From the NCBI RefSeq assembly GCF_001969385.1, contig NZ_CP014796.1, forward strand, positions 620,001 to 684,000: 64,000 nucleotides of DNA, read 5' to 3'. How positions within the stretch are numbered: the stretch's first letter is position 1; every line of letters begins with the position of its first letter. Of the stretch, positions 1 to 10,528 are shown piece after piece. The position numbers and the translations under genes are program-made. This DNA is from Salipiger profundus (GTDB lineage Bacteria > Pseudomonadota > Alphaproteobacteria > Rhodobacterales > Rhodobacteraceae). Under the pieces are notes generated by a model. The model was given only the letters and a program-made list of their open reading frames with translations, searched no databases and was not told the origin of the DNA.

Positions 1-1
1 C

Positions 2-454
<453 letters not shown>

Positions 455-465
455 TCGACGCTTTC

Positions 466-492
466 GCCGGGGCGCACGCCTAGCGCCCCGGC
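466..492. terminator. Stem-loop between convergent mdh and glycosyltransferase genes
   Basis: A perfect 10-bp inverted repeat (466-475 with 483-492, arm GCCGGGGCGC) with a 7-base loop sits just after the mdh stop and overlaps the stop codon of the minus-strand gene. Its position between convergent genes fits a shared terminator. Neither side has a clear T-run, so efficiency is uncertain and termination could depend on Rho. Confidence 0.5.
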
Positions 493-1520
493 ACCCCGCG
501 GATGAGCCCGCGCAGGCTCTCCGGCCCCGCATAGCGCTTCGACCCGTCATAGACCGGCGTGCGCTCCAGCGCCCCCCCATCGAGAAGCCGCTTGTAATGC
601 TCGCTGTCATCGGCGTGCTGTCCGCGTTGCGCGATGTATTCGACGCCGGCACGTCCACGGGTCAACGGGTAGTGCAGGAAGGCGGCAATCGCCTCGGAAC
701 AGCGTAGCGGCGTGTCGGCCTTGTGCGGTCCGCCGGCAAAACGCATACCCTTCTGCCACTTGAGCAGGCCAAGCTTGGTGCAGTTGAGCGATCCGCTGAA
801 CAGCTTTCGCGACACCCGGACATCCAGCCACGACGGCCGCGCGTTCACCGGCCGGTCGAGCCCGAACCGATGCCGCACCACCCAGCGCGCCAGCGGCCCT
901 GCCCCTTGCGGCTTGGGATAGAAGATCCGGTGCCGCGCCCCGCCATTGAAGATCACCGGCGGCGAGGGGTTGGCCGCAAGCACCTTCGGCGTCACCGGGC
1001 GCATGATGTAGCCCTCGGGGAAATCGGCCGGCGCATCGAAGAACGGAAACAGGTCGCCCAGGGGCCGGCCCGAACCGTCCGGGTAGACGTGATCGGCGAG
1101 CGGCATCTCGCCGTACATGTCGACCATGAGCGTCAGCACCACCTCGGCCCCCTCGGCATCGACATCGCGGAGAAGATCCTCGAGCGGCACCGGCGGCACG
1201 AAATGCTCATCAAGGTCCGGGACGAGACTCCAGCGGTCGACGCAGAGCGCATCCATGATCTCGCCGCGCCACGCGGCCTTGTCGGTCTTGAAGTGCGAAT
1301 GCGGCAGCGGCCGGAACACGGTGACATCCGGCTGGTCGGCCAGCAGCTCGGCGGTACCGTCGGTCGAGCGGTCGTCGACGATCAGGAAGGTCGGCCGGCA
1401 GATCTTGCGATAGTGCGCGAGGAAGTCGGGCAGGATGTTGGCCTCGTTGTGGGCCAGCGCGATCACCGGGACCGCCTCCGGATCGTGCCTGTCGGGGCCG
1501 AAGATCTCCAATCTTGTCAC
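480..1520 (-). CDS. Glycosyltransferase family 2-like protein
   Basis: Predicted 346-residue cytoplasmic glycosyltransferase of the GT-A fold; acceptor and donor unknown. The N-terminal part shows the nucleotide-sugar domain: VPVIALAHNEANILPDFLAH, then FLIVDDRSTDGTAELL, and a metal-binding-like acidic motif PDLDEHFVPP near residue 110. The C-terminal half has many Arg, His and aromatic residues and no membrane segment. I prefer the GTG start at 1520, preceded by a GGAGGG-type ribosome site; the frame stays open upstream to 1580, but those residues look non-coding. The single gene points away from the TCA operon. Related Rhodobacteraceae proteins are usually annotated only as 'glycosyltransferase family 2', often linked to surface polysaccharide. 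Confidence 0.75.
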   Translation of the reverse strand: MTRLEIFGPDRHDPEAVPVIALAHNEANILPDFLAHYRKICRPTFLIVDDRSTDGTAELLADQPDVTVFRPLPHSHFKTDKAAWRGEIMDALCVDRWSLVPDLDEHFVPPVPLEDLLRDVDAEGAEVVLTLMVDMYGEMPLADHVYPDGSGRPLGDLFPFFDAPADFPEGYIMRPVTPKVLAANPSPPVIFNGGARHRIFYPKPQGAGPLARWVVRHRFGLDRPVNARPSWLDVRVSRKLFSGSLNCTKLGLLKWQKGMRFAGGPHKADTPLRCSEAIAAFLHYPLTRGRAGVEYIAQRGQHADDSEHYKRLLDGGALERTPVYDGSKRYAGPESLRGLIRGVPGR

Positions 1521-1662
1521 GCGGGCTCCCTCCGTGCCGTTGCCTTGATCCTCGTTACAGGTCCCTGAAGCGGGCGGCAATCGTTAGCGCCGGACATCCG
1601 CGCAAGGTGATTCTGTCCTGTCTGCCGGCATTTTCCGCAGCGGCATGTTGACCGCGAAATTT

Positions 1663-1693
1663 TGTGATCACACGTTTCGGGACTGTGATCACA
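1663..1693. promoter_or_regulatory. Twin palindromic operator candidate upstream of sucC
   Basis: Two identical perfect 10-bp palindromes TGTGATCACA lie at 1663-1672 and 1684-1693. Their centres are 21 bp apart, two helical turns, so two bound dimers would sit on the same face of the DNA. They fall in an AT-richer stretch of the 285-base gap between the divergent glycosyltransferase and sucC, about 115-145 bases before the sucC start. This is the geometry of a bacterial repressor or activator site. The sequence is compatible with GntR- or Crp/Fnr-type regulators, but no regulator is encoded nearby and I cannot assign one. Confidence 0.6.
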
Positions 1694-1805
1694 AAGGCCA
1701 GAAATTGCTCGCAATTCGACGGATCCGTGGATATTTCGATTAACGCAAGCCGATATGCGTGCGTATACCGGCAGAGAAATCGCAGCAAGACGGGAAGAGT
1801 CTTCC

Positions 1806-2999
1806 ATGAACATCCACGAATATCAGGCGAAAGCGCTCCTGCGTGACTATGGCTGCCCGGTCTCGGACGGTCGTGTGGTGCTGACCGCGAACGATGCCAA
1901 GACCGCGGCGGGCGAACTGGACGGACCTCTCTGGGTCGTCAAGGCGCAGATCCACGCGGGCGGCCGCGGCAAGGGCCACTTCAAGGAGCATGAAGCCGGC
2001 GAGAAGGGCGGCGTCCGCCTTGCGAAGTCGGTCGAGGAAGCCGCGGAAGAGACCAACCGGATGCTCGGCCACACGCTGGTCACGCACCAGACCGGCCCGG
2101 CCGGCAAGCAGGTCAACCGCATCTACATCGAGGACGGCTCGGACATCACCTCCGAGTTCTACCTTGCCCTGCTCGTGGACCGCGTGACCTCGCGCATCTC
2201 GATCGTCAGCTCGACCGAGGGCGGCATGGACATCGAGGAAGTCGCGGCGAACACGCCCGAGAAGATCCTCTCGTTCTCGATCGATCCCGCCGTCGGCTAC
2301 CAGGGCTTCCACGGCCGCCGCGTCGCCTTTGCGCTGGGTCTCGAAGGCAAGGCCGTGCGCCAGTGCTCCAACCTGCTCGCGAACCTCTACCGGATGTTCG
2401 TCGAGAAGGACATGGAGATGCTCGAGATCAACCCGCTGATCCTGACCACCGACGGCAACCTCAAGTGCCTCGACTGCAAGGCCGGCTTCGACAGCAACGC
2501 GCTCTACCGTCATCCCGACATCGTCGGCCTGCGTGACGAGACCGAGGAAGACCCCAAGGAACTCGCAGCCTCGCAGCACGACCTGAACTACATCGCGCTC
2601 GACGGCGAGATCGGCTGCATGGTGAACGGCGCGGGCCTTGCCATGGCGACCATGGACATCATCAAGCTCTACGGCGGCGAGCCGGCCAACTTCCTCGACG
2701 TGGGTGGCGGCGCGACCAAGGAGAAGGTGACCGAGGCGTTCAAGATCATCACGTCCGACAAGAACGTGAAGGGCATCCTCGTGAACATCTTCGGCGGCAT
2801 CATGCGCTGCGACGTGATCGCCGAGGGCGTCATCGCCGCGGTCAAGGAAGTCGGCCTGCAGGTTCCGCTGGTCGTCCGCCTCGAGGGCACCAACGTGGAT
2901 CTCGGCAAGAAGATCATCAACGAGTCCGGCCTGGACGTGATCGCCGCAGACAATCTCTCCGACGGTGCCGAGAAGATCGTGAAAGCGGTCAAGGGCTGA
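1806..2999 (+). CDS. sucC: Succinyl-CoA synthetase (ADP-forming) beta subunit
   Basis: Forms succinate, CoA and a nucleoside triphosphate from succinyl-CoA with SucD in the TCA cycle. 397 residues, the usual family length. It opens with [16 protein letters not shown], followed by an ATP-grasp domain ([17 protein letters not shown] around residue 45) and the C-terminal CoA-ligase domain with [14 protein letters not shown] and [16 protein letters not shown]. The start is the ATG at 1806, preceded by GGGAAGAG; an in-frame ATG at 1755 would add 17 residues not seen in the family. First gene of the sucC-GT87-sucD-sucA-sucB-lpd run, with the twin palindrome at 1663-1693 in its upstream region. Confidence 0.97.
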   Translation: MNIHEYQAKALLRDYGCPVSDGRVVLTANDAKTAAGELDGPLWVVKAQIHAGGRGKGHFKEHEAGEKGGVRLAKSVEEAAEETNRMLGHTLVTHQTGPAGKQVNRIYIEDGSDITSEFYLALLVDRVTSRISIVSSTEGGMDIEEVAANTPEKILSFSIDPAVGYQGFHGRRVAFALGLEGKAVRQCSNLLANLYRMFVEKDMEMLEINPLILTTDGNLKCLDCKAGFDSNALYRHPDIVGLRDETEEDPKELAASQHDLNYIALDGEIGCMVNGAGLAMATMDIIKLYGGEPANFLDVGGGATKEKVTEAFKIITSDKNVKGILVNIFGGIMRCDVIAEGVIAAVKEVGLQVPLVVRLEGTNVDLGKKIINESGLDVIAADNLSDGAEKIVKAVKG

Positions 3000-3044
3000 G
3001 CACGGACCCGAGTGTCGGATACGTAAGGCGAGTGGCATAGACGC

Positions 3045-4277
3045 ATGTCGGACAGGCTTCCAAATCTTCTGCGGCTGGCGGTGATCCTCGGATCGCTGCT
3101 TCTGCTCGCGCTTCAGGCGCTGCAGGTCGCGAAGGGCTGGGATTACTACCAGTATGACTGGCGGGCCTACTACATCGGGGCGGATCTCTTCATCGAGGGC
3201 CTCGACCCCTACGCGTTCGACCTGCTGGAAGGACGGGCCCGGGAGCTCGGGCTCACGCCCAACGACCACCCGTTCCTCTATGCGCCCTACATGCTCTGGG
3301 CCTTCGCGCCGCTGGCGCTGCTGTCGTATCCCACGGCCTATTTCTGCTGGCTCGCCCTGCAGATCGGCGCGCTCGCTGTGGTGCTCCGGGCCGCCCTGAA
3401 GACCTTCGGGGCAAGCCCTGCGATCACCATGGCGCTGCTTGCCATCGGGCTCAACGGAACGGTGGCGGCGGTGCTGCGCACCGGTCAGCTGGCGCTGATG
3501 ATCACGGCCCTGCTGATGCTCGCCGTGATGCTGATCGGCCGGCAGAAGCTTGTGCCGGCAACGGCGCTGGTCACCGTCGCGGCGCTGCCGAAGCTCTGGC
3601 CCGCACCGATGTTCGGACTGCTTCTGAAGCGGTTCGAGCCCCGGCGGGTCGTGCTCATCGTGGCGGGCCTCGCGGCCTTTGCCGCCGTCATCGCGCTTGG
3701 CGCCCTGATCCATCCGGAGTTCCAGGCGACCTTTTCGGCGGCGATGGCGGAGATGACCGCGGGCGACCGGATCAACGGTCCGCAGAACGGCTCGGCGCTG
3801 AATGCCCTGCGCACGGGCTTCGCGCTCGTGGGCGGGAACATCGACACCGCCAACGACATCTGGCTCGGCCTGGTGGCCGTCGTGGCCGTGGTGGCACTTG
3901 CCCGCTACGTTCAGACGGTGCGCCGCGACGCGGTGGATCCGGCCTACCTCTACAGCCTGATCGCCCTGTCGCTCAGCCTCGCGATGCCGCGCCTGATGAT
4001 CTACCAGTGGGTCGTGGCCCTGCCCGCGCTGGCCTATGTGCTCACGCACATGTCCAGCCGGACCGGCGCCTGGATCCTGCTGGCGGTGGCCCTCGTTCCG
4101 ACACTCTACATCAACCGATACGCCCTCGGGCGCGACCTGCACGAACTGCTCGACAGCCTCGTGCTCGTGCCCTGGGCCTTTTCCAACCTCGTCGTGGCCG
4201 CCTGCGCCTGGCTCGTCCTCGTGACGTCCGGGCCGGACATGGCCGCGACATCCCCCAAACCAATCCGACAGGACTGA
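3045..4277 (+). CDS. GT87/DUF2029-type polytopic membrane protein inside sucCD
   Basis: A 410-residue inner-membrane protein with about nine to ten hydrophobic segments, resembling the GT87 (DUF2029) family of polyprenol-linked glycosyltransferases. Family-like signs are the first-loop acidic region [19 protein letters not shown] (about residues 38-56), [17 protein letters not shown], the segment with [15 protein letters not shown], and KLWP after the next helix. Its substrate is unknown. It begins 45 bases after sucC and its stop is one base before the sucD ATG, so translation of the two is probably coupled. sucC and sucD are normally adjacent, so its place between two subunits of one enzyme is notable. 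It shares the high GC of its neighbours and shows no sign of recent transfer. Confidence 0.75.
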   Translation: MSDRLPNLLRLAVILGSLLLLALQALQVAKGWDYYQYDWRAYYIGADLFIEGLDPYAFDLLEGRARELGLTPNDHPFLYAPYMLWAFAPLALLSYPTAYFCWLALQIGALAVVLRAALKTFGASPAITMALLAIGLNGTVAAVLRTGQLALMITALLMLAVMLIGRQKLVPATALVTVAALPKLWPAPMFGLLLKRFEPRRVVLIVAGLAAFAAVIALGALIHPEFQATFSAAMAEMTAGDRINGPQNGSALNALRTGFALVGGNIDTANDIWLGLVAVVAVVALARYVQTVRRDAVDPAYLYSLIALSLSLAMPRLMIYQWVVALPALAYVLTHMSSRTGAWILLAVALVPTLYINRYALGRDLHELLDSLVLVPWAFSNLVVAACAWLVLVTSGPDMAATSPKPIRQD

Positions 4278-4278
4278 C

Positions 4279-5163
4279 ATGGCCGTACTCGTTGACGAAA
4301 ACACCCGCGTAATCTGTCAGGGCTTCACCGGAAGCCAGGGCACCTTCCACTCCGAACAGGCCATCGCCTACGGCACCAAGATGGTCGGCGGCGTGACCCC
4401 CGGCAAAGGCGGCCAGGAGCACCTTGGCCTGCCCGTCTTCAACTCGGTCCACGAGGCCGTGCACAAGACCGAGGCGAACGCATCGGTGATCTACGTGCCG
4501 CCGCCCTTCGCAGCGGACTCCATCCTCGAGGCGATCGACGCCGAGATCGAGCTGATCGTCTGCATCACCGAGGGCATCCCGGTGCTCGACATGATGAAGG
4601 TGAAGCGTGCGCTGATCGACAGCAAGTCGCGCCTCATCGGCCCGAACTGCCCGGGCGTCATCACCCCCGACGCCTGCAAGATCGGCATCATGCCGGGCCA
4701 CATCCACAAGCGCGGCAAGGTCGGCGTCGTGTCCCGCTCGGGCACGCTCACCTACGAGGCCGTGAAGCAGACCACCGACCTCGGCCTCGGCCAGTCGTCG
4801 GCCGTCGGCATCGGCGGTGACCCGATCAAGGGCACCGAGCACATCGACGTGCTCGACATGTTCCTCGACGACGACGAGACCGAAGCGATCATCATGATCG
4901 GCGAAATCGGCGGTTCCGCCGAGGAAGAGGCCGCCGAGTTCATCAAGGAACAGAAGAAGAAGGGCCGCTGGAAGCCGACCGCAGGCTTCATCGCCGGCCG
5001 CACCGCCCCTCCGGGCCGCCGCATGGGCCACGCCGGCGCCATCGTCGCCGGTGGCAAGGGCGACGCCGAGTCCAAGATCGAAGCCATGAAGTCCGCGGGC
5101 ATCGTGGTCGCCGACAGCCCCGCCACCCTGGGCGAGGCCGTCGTGGCAGCGATGAAGGGCTGA
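4279..5163 (+). CDS. sucD: Succinyl-CoA synthetase alpha subunit
   Basis: CoA-binding and phosphohistidine-carrying partner of SucC. 294 residues, normal length. The N-terminal CoA-binding Rossmann domain carries [18 protein letters not shown]; the middle has [20 protein letters not shown]; the phosphohistidine loop is [16 protein letters not shown] near residue 245. The ATG at 4279 follows the upstream stop by a single base. A 9-bp stem-loop follows at 5175-5202, before sucA. Confidence 0.97.
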   Translation: MAVLVDENTRVICQGFTGSQGTFHSEQAIAYGTKMVGGVTPGKGGQEHLGLPVFNSVHEAVHKTEANASVIYVPPPFAADSILEAIDAEIELIVCITEGIPVLDMMKVKRALIDSKSRLIGPNCPGVITPDACKIGIMPGHIHKRGKVGVVSRSGTLTYEAVKQTTDLGLGQSSAVGIGGDPIKGTEHIDVLDMFLDDDETEAIIMIGEIGGSAEEEAAEFIKEQKKKGRWKPTAGFIAGRTAPPGRRMGHAGAIVAGGKGDAESKIEAMKSAGIVVADSPATLGEAVVAAMKG

Positions 5164-5174
5164 GCTATATCCTC

Positions 5175-5202
5175 GTGCGGCGGGCAATCCTGTCCGCCGC
5201 AC
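5175..5202 (+). other. Intercistronic stem-loop between sucD and sucA
   Basis: A perfect 9-bp inverted repeat, GTGCGGCGG (5175-5183) with CCGCCGCAC (5194-5202), lies 12 bases after the sucD stop in the 169-base gap before sucA. No T-run follows, so it looks more like an mRNA-stability or partial-attenuation structure than a strong terminator. Confidence 0.5.
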
Positions 5203-5332
5203 ACACGAATTCGTAAGCCCGCCGGCACTTGCCTTGCCGGGCATGACACGGAAGAGGAGCATCACGAAAGGGACCCGGACATGCGGTCCCTCTCCTGCTG
5301 CTCCAGCGATCGGTCAGAAAGGAAGACTCGCG

Positions 5333-8305
5333 ATGACGGATCAAAGCCCCAACGATCAATTCCATGCCTCCAGCTTCATGCAGGGGGCGAACGCGGAATA
5401 CCTCGAACAGATGTATGCCCGCTATGCCAACGACCCCTCTGCGGTCGACGCGGCCTGGGCCGAGTTCTTCCAGGCGCTCGGTGACGAGGAAACCAGCGTC
5501 AAGGCCGAGGCCGCCGGCCCGTCGTGGGAACGCCGCGACTGGCCGCCCGCGCCCGAGGACGACCTGACCGCCGCGCTCACCGGCGAATGGCCGATGCCGA
5601 TGGTCCCCGCCGAGGCGAAGGGCGCCGCCGGCAAGATCTCGGGCAAGGCCGCCGAGAAGGGCGTGTCGCTCACCGATGACCAGATCAAGCGGGCCGTGCT
5701 GGATTCGATCCGCGCGCTGATGATCATCCGGGCGCACCGCATCCGCGGCCACCTCGCCGCCGATCTCGACCCGCTGGGCCTGCATGGCCGCGACCCGCAC
5801 CCCGAGCTCGACCCCAAGGCCTACGGTTTCACCGATGCCGACATGGACCGGCCGATCTTCATCGACAACGTGCTGGGCCTCCAGATCGCGTCGTTGCGCG
5901 AGATCATGGGCGTGCTCAAGCGCACCTACTGCGGCACCTTCGCGCTGCAGTACATGCACATCTCGGACCCCGAGCAGTCGGCCTGGCTCAAGGAGCGGAT
6001 CGAGGGCTACGGCCGCGAGATCAAGTTCACCCGCGAGGGGCGCCGCGCGATCCTCAACAAGCTGGTCGAGGCCGAGGGCTTCGAGAAGTTCCTCCATGTG
6101 AAATACATGGGCACCAAGCGCTTCGGCCTAGACGGGGGGGAATCCCTGATCCCGGCGATGGAGCAGATCATCAAGCGCGGCGGCAACCTCGGTCTCCAGG
6201 AGATCGTCGTGGGCATGCCGCACCGCGGTCGTCTTTCCGTGCTCGCGAACGTGCTGAACAAGCCCTACCGCGCGATCTTCAACGAGTTCCAGGGCGGCAG
6301 CTTCAAGCCCGATGACGTCGACGGCTCGGGTGACGTGAAATACCACCTCGGCGCCTCCTCGGACCGCGAGTTCGACGGCAACACCGTACACCTCTCGCTG
6401 ACCGCCAACCCCTCGCACCTCGAGGCGGTGAACCCGGTGGTTCTGGGCAAGGTCCGTGCCAAGCAGGACCAGCTCAACGACATCGAGCGCACGGCGGTCC
6501 TGCCGGTGCTGCTGCACGGCGACGCGGCCTTTGCCGGCCAGGGCGTCGTGGCCGAGTGCTTCGCGCTGTCGGGCCTGCGCGGTCACCGCACCGGCGGCAC
6601 CATCCACATCGTCGTGAACAACCAGATCGGTTTCACCACCGCGCCGCACTTCTCGCGCTCGTCGCCCTACCCCACCGACAACGCGCTGGTGGTCGAGGCA
6701 CCGATCTTCCACGTCAACGGTGACGACCCCGAGGCCGTGGTCCACGCCGCCAAGGTCGCGACCGAGTTCCGCCAGAAGTTCGGCAAGGACGTGGTCATCG
6801 ACATCTTCTGCTACCGCCGGTTCGGTCACAACGAGGGCGACGAGCCCATGTTCACCAACCCGGTCATGTACAAGAAGATCAAGCAGCAGAAGACCACGCT
6901 GACGCTGTATACCGACCGCCTCGTGAAGGACGGCCTCATCCCCGAGGGCGAGATCGAGGACATGAAGGCCAAGTTCCAGTCCTACCTCAACGAGGAGTTC
7001 GAGAACGGCAAGACCTACAAGCCCAACAAGGCCGACTGGCTGGACGGGCGCTGGTCGCATCTCGACAAGCAGAAAGAGGGCAACTACCAGCGCGGCGAAA
7101 CCGCCATCAAGCCCGAGACGATGGAAGAGATCGGCCGTGGCCTGACCACGGTTCCCGACGGCTTCCCGCTGCACAAGACCATCGGCCGCTTCCTCGACGC
7201 CCGCAAGAAGATGTTCGACAGCGGCCACGGCTTCGACTGGGCGACCGGCGAGGCGCTGGCCTTCGGCGCGCTGCTGACCGAAGGCTACCCGGTGCGCCTT
7301 TCGGGGCAGGACAGCACGCGTGGCACCTTCTCGCAGCGCCATTCCGGCCTGGTGAACCAGGACAACGAAGACCGCTACTACCCGCTGAACCACATCCGCG
7401 AGGGCCAGGCCCGCTACGAGGTCATCGACTCGGCGCTCTCGGAATACGCGGTCTGCGGCTTCGAGTACGGCTACTCGCTGGCCGAGCCCAACGCGCTGGT
7501 GCTCTGGGAAGCGCAGTTCGGCGACTTCGCCAACGGCGCGCAGATCATGTTCGACCAGTTCATCAGCTCGGGTGAATCCAAGTGGCTGCGGATGTCGGGC
7601 CTCGTCTGCCTGCTGCCGCATGGCTACGAGGGCCAGGGCCCCGAGCACAGCTCGGCCCGTCTCGAGCGCTTCCTGCAGATGTGCGGTCAGGACAACATGA
7701 TCGTCGCCAACTGCTCGACGCCGGCGAACTACTTCCACATCCTGCGCCGGCAGCTGCACCGCAGCTACCGCAAGCCGCTCATCATGATGACGCCGAAGTC
7801 GCTCCTGCGGCACAAGCTCGCGGTGTCGGACGCCGAGTCCTTCACCACCGGCTCGAGCTTCCACCGCGTGCTCTGGGACGATGCCGAGAAGGGGCATTCG
7901 GACACCCAGCTCGTGGCGGACGACAAGATCAAGCGCGTCGTCATGTGCTCGGGCAAGGTCTACTACGACCTGCTCGAAGAGCGTGACGCGCGTGGCATCG
8001 ACGACGTCTACCTGCTGCGCATCGAGCAGTTCTATCCCTTCCCGGCCCTGAGCCTCGTGAAGGAACTGGAACGCTTCAAGGGCGCCGAGATGATCTGGTG
8101 CCAGGAAGAGCCCAAGAACCAGGGCGCCTGGACCTTCATCGAGCCCAACATCGAGTGGGTGCTCGGCCGCATCGACGCCACCCACCAGCGGCCGCGCTAC
8201 ATCGGCCGTGCCACCTCGGCCTCGCCCGCGACGGGTCTGGCCAGCCAGCACAAGGCACAACAACAGGCGCTCGTCGACGAGGCGCTTACGATCGAAGGGA
8301 ATTGA
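5333..8305 (+). CDS. sucA: 2-oxoglutarate dehydrogenase E1 component
   Basis: Thiamine-diphosphate-dependent decarboxylase that feeds succinyl groups to SucB. About 990 residues. The N-terminal segment [19 protein letters not shown] is typical of OGDH E1. The ThDP-binding domain includes [33 protein letters not shown] and [18 protein letters not shown]; the C-terminal transketolase-like part has [15 protein letters not shown] and [20 protein letters not shown]. The ATG at 5333 has an AAAGGAAG ribosome site; an upstream in-frame TTG at 5234 is rejected as family-unlike. It ends 4 bases before the sucB start. Confidence 0.97.
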   Translation: MTDQSPNDQFHASSFMQGANAEYLEQMYARYANDPSAVDAAWAEFFQALGDEETSVKAEAAGPSWERRDWPPAPEDDLTAALTGEWPMPMVPAEAKGAAGKISGKAAEKGVSLTDDQIKRAVLDSIRALMIIRAHRIRGHLAADLDPLGLHGRDPHPELDPKAYGFTDADMDRPIFIDNVLGLQIASLREIMGVLKRTYCGTFALQYMHISDPEQSAWLKERIEGYGREIKFTREGRRAILNKLVEAEGFEKFLHVKYMGTKRFGLDGGESLIPAMEQIIKRGGNLGLQEIVVGMPHRGRLSVLANVLNKPYRAIFNEFQGGSFKPDDVDGSGDVKYHLGASSDREFDGNTVHLSLTANPSHLEAVNPVVLGKVRAKQDQLNDIERTAVLPVLLHGDAAFAGQGVVAECFALSGLRGHRTGGTIHIVVNNQIGFTTAPHFSRSSPYPTDNALVVEAPIFHVNGDDPEAVVHAAKVATEFRQKFGKDVVIDIFCYRRFGHNEGDEPMFTNPVMYKKIKQQKTTLTLYTDRLVKDGLIPEGEIEDMKAKFQSYLNEEFENGKTYKPNKADWLDGRWSHLDKQKEGNYQRGETAIKPETMEEIGRGLTTVPDGFPLHKTIGRFLDARKKMFDSGHGFDWATGEALAFGALLTEGYPVRLSGQDSTRGTFSQRHSGLVNQDNEDRYYPLNHIREGQARYEVIDSALSEYAVCGFEYGYSLAEPNALVLWEAQFGDFANGAQIMFDQFISSGESKWLRMSGLVCLLPHGYEGQGPEHSSARLERFLQMCGQDNMIVANCSTPANYFHILRRQLHRSYRKPLIMMTPKSLLRHKLAVSDAESFTTGSSFHRVLWDDAEKGHSDTQLVADDKIKRVVMCSGKVYYDLLEERDARGIDDVYLLRIEQFYPFPALSLVKELERFKGAEMIWCQEEPKNQGAWTFIEPNIEWVLGRIDATHQRPRYIGRATSASPATGLASQHKAQQQALVDEALTIEGN

Positions 8306-8309
8306 ACTG

Positions 8310-9839
8310 ATGACGACCGAAGTGCGCGTCCCCACGCTCGGGGAATCCGTGACCGAGGCAACCGTGGCCACCTGGTTCAAGAAGCCGGGAGACGCCGTCG
8401 CGGTGGACGAGATGCTGTGCGAGCTCGAAACCGACAAGGTGACCGTCGAGGTGCCCTCGCCGGTGGAGGGCACGCTCGAGGACATCGTGGCCAGCGAAGG
8501 CGACACGGTCGGTGTCGATGCGCTGCTCGCCAACATCTCGCCCGCGGGCGAGGCCGGCTCGGCCAACGTCGAAGAACGCCCCTCTGCCTCGAAGCCGCAG
8601 AAGGACGCCGAACCCGAGGCCGAGGCCGGCGGCGAAGCCATCGACGTGATGGTGCCGACGCTGGGCGAGTCCGTCTCCGAGGCGACCGTCTCGACCTGGT
8701 TCAAGAAGGTCGGCGACAGCGTCGAGCAGGACGAGATGCTGTGCGAGCTCGAGACCGACAAGGTCTCGGTCGAGGTGCCGGCGCCCGCGTCGGGCACGCT
8801 GACCGAGATCCTCGCCGACGAGGGCGCCACGGTGGAAGCCGGCGGCAAGCTCGCGATCATGTCCGGCGGCGGGGCCGGTTCCGTGGCGGCTCCCGCGCCC
8901 AGCTCGGCCTCGGCCGATGAGCCCTCGCCCAACGGCCGCAAGGACGTCGAGGATGCTCCCTCCGCCAAGAAGGCGATGGCCGAAGCCGGTCTCGACCCGA
9001 AGGACGTGAAGGGCTCCGGCAAGGACGGCCGCGTGATGAAGGAAGACGTGAGCGCCGCCATCGCCGCCGCGAAGTCCTCGCCCGCCGCCTCGTCGGCCCC
9101 GGCCCAGCCCAAGCGCGCGCCGAGCCCCGCCGAGGACGCGGACCGCGAAGAGCGCGTCAAGATGACCCGCCTCCGCCAGACCATCGCCAAGCGCCTCAAG
9201 GACGCGCAGAACACCGCGGCCATGCTCACCACCTACAACGAGGTGGACATGACCGAGGTCATGGCGCTGCGCAGCCAGTACAAGGACCTCTTCGAGAAGA
9301 AGCACGGCGTGCGCCTCGGCTTCATGTCCTTCTTCACCAAGGCCTGCGTGCATGCCCTGAAGGAGGTCCCCGAGGTCAACGCCGAGATCGACGGCACCGA
9401 AGTGGTCTACAAGAACTTCGTTCACATGGGCATCGCCGCGGGCACCCCGCAGGGTCTCGTGGTGCCGGTGATCCGCGACGTCGACACCAAGTCGTTCGCC
9501 GAGATCGAGGGTGCCATCGCCGAGAAGGGCAAGCGCGCCCGTGACGGCAAGCTCTCGATGGCCGAGATGCAGGGCGGCACCTTCACCATCTCGAACGGTG
9601 GCGTCTACGGCTCGCTGATGTCCTCGCCGATCCTGAACCCCCCGCAGTCGGGCATCCTCGGCATGCACAAGATCCAGGACCGGCCGATGGTCATCAACGG
9701 CGAGATCAAGATCCGCCCGATGATGTATCTCGCGCTGAGCTACGATCACCGCATCGTCGACGGCAAGGGCGCCGTGACCTTCCTCGTCCGCGTCAAGGAA
9801 GCGCTCGAGGATCCCCGGCGCCTGCTGATGGACCTGTAA
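8310..9839 (+). CDS. sucB: 2-oxoglutarate dehydrogenase E2, two lipoyl domains
   Basis: Dihydrolipoyl succinyltransferase core of the 2-oxoglutarate dehydrogenase complex, 509 residues. It carries two tandem lipoyl domains, at about residues 3-78 and 112-186. Each has the motif ELETDK with the lipoylated lysine at K43 and K151, and the two are joined by an acidic Ala/Glu linker. E. coli SucB has one such domain and about 405 residues. A peripheral-subunit-binding domain follows near residue 215 ([20 protein letters not shown]), then the catalytic domain ending in [17 protein letters not shown], where the histidine and aspartate are catalytic. The start at 8310 lies 4 bases after sucA. Confidence 0.97.
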   Translation: MTTEVRVPTLGESVTEATVATWFKKPGDAVAVDEMLCELETDKVTVEVPSPVEGTLEDIVASEGDTVGVDALLANISPAGEAGSANVEERPSASKPQKDAEPEAEAGGEAIDVMVPTLGESVSEATVSTWFKKVGDSVEQDEMLCELETDKVSVEVPAPASGTLTEILADEGATVEAGGKLAIMSGGGAGSVAAPAPSSASADEPSPNGRKDVEDAPSAKKAMAEAGLDPKDVKGSGKDGRVMKEDVSAAIAAAKSSPAASSAPAQPKRAPSPAEDADREERVKMTRLRQTIAKRLKDAQNTAAMLTTYNEVDMTEVMALRSQYKDLFEKKHGVRLGFMSFFTKACVHALKEVPEVNAEIDGTEVVYKNFVHMGIAAGTPQGLVVPVIRDVDTKSFAEIEGAIAEKGKRARDGKLSMAEMQGGTFTISNGGVYGSLMSSPILNPPQSGILGMHKIQDRPMVINGEIKIRPMMYLALSYDHRIVDGKGAVTFLVRVKEALEDPRRLLMDL

Positions 9840-9855
9840 TCCAGCGACCGGTGGC

Positions 9856-9872
9856 GGTGGGCTCCGCCCACC
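9856..9872 (+). terminator. Short hairpin after sucB
   Basis: A 7-bp perfect hairpin, GGTGGGC (9856-9862) with GCCCACC (9866-9872) and a 3-base loop, begins 17 bases after the sucB stop. There is no T-run, so it may be a weak terminator or an RNA 3'-end protector dividing sucAB from the following small genes. Confidence 0.4.
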
Positions 9873-9979
9873 CTACCTCTCTCAAGACCGCGCGGCGGCC
9901 CTCACCGGGCCCCGCGCATCCTCCGACCGGACAGAGCCGGTCGCAGACCCGGACCAGACGCCGACAGGGGGCCGCGCCG

Positions 9980-10528
9980 TTGACCGATCTCGCAACCCGT
10001 TGGAAGGAGGCCATCGCCCGCCGCCGCGCCTTCCGGCTGCCGGGCTATCCCAGCCTTGCGGACGAAGGGTTCGACGGTGACTACGTCTCTCCCATCCAGC
10101 TGACCTCGGGCCGCCTCGACGGGCCGATGCTGATCAGCAAGGACTGGCTCGACGCGCCCTCGGCACGGCTGCACCGCGACACGCTGCGCCGGACCGGCTA
10201 CCTGCCCGGCACCCCCTTCAACAGGGTGATCGACAAGGCGCTCGCGCTGCTCGGCCTCACGCGGGCCGATATCTACATCACCCCGGTCTTCGCGCTGCTC
10301 ACCGGGCAGCGCTCGTCGGTGATCCCGATGCGCGACCGCCTCAGCTCCTTCCAGGCGGTGGGCCGGCACGAATTGCTCGGCCGCCGCCCCGTCGCCGCCG
10401 GGCGCGATTCCGCCGCCGTGCTGCGCGCCCTCGGCGTGCCGCATGTCGAAACCATCCACCCTTCGGCGCGCGGGCTCGGCTTCGACGAGCGCGCCCGCCG
10501 CATCGCCACCGCACTGGAGGCCGCATGA
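9980..10528 (+). CDS. Conserved-looking hypothetical protein, weakly uracil-DNA-glycosylase-like
   Basis: About 182 residues from a TTG start at 9980 with a GGGG-rich site upstream. The frame is open back to a GTG at 9851, but that stretch covers the sucB hairpin and low-complexity text, so the shorter form is preferred. Visible features are LPGTPFNRVIDKALALLGL, then ITPVFALLTGQRSSVIP, and near the end a TIHPSARGLGF motif. The order of a beta-strand with a short polar loop and a late HPS motif recalls the uracil-DNA glycosylase superfamily, but the similarity is too weak to name it. No signal peptide or membrane helix. It overlaps the next gene by 4 bases (ATGA), so it belongs to the same transcript as the small genes before lpd. 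Confidence 0.6.
   Translation: MTDLATRWKEAIARRRAFRLPGYPSLADEGFDGDYVSPIQLTSGRLDGPMLISKDWLDAPSARLHRDTLRRTGYLPGTPFNRVIDKALALLGLTRADIYITPVFALLTGQRSSVIPMRDRLSSFQAVGRHELLGRRPVAAGRDSAAVLRALGVPHVETIHPSARGLGFDERARRIATALEAA

Noticed and set aside
1663..1672. Crp-type TGTGA-N6-TCACA site reading of the upstream palindrome
   Set aside because: The two half-sites are directly joined without the 6-base spacer, so it is not a classical Crp site.
1740..4304. Long minus-strand open frame opposite sucC and the GT87-like gene (about 850 codons)
   Set aside because: Antisense to genes with clear motifs; composition is rich in Arg, His, Asp and Gly as expected from reading GC-rich codons backwards, with no domain or ribosome site.
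8316..8870. Direct DNA repeat resembling tandem duplication or a CRISPR-like array
   Set aside because: It is explained by the two lipoyl domains of SucB; only two units, in frame and diverged.
6128..9232. Minus-strand open frame of about 1030 codons opposite sucA and sucB
   Set aside because: Same codon-bias shadow; the opposite strand encodes unmistakable E1 and E2 proteins and this frame has only low-complexity Ala/Ser/Arg and Val/Leu/Asp text.
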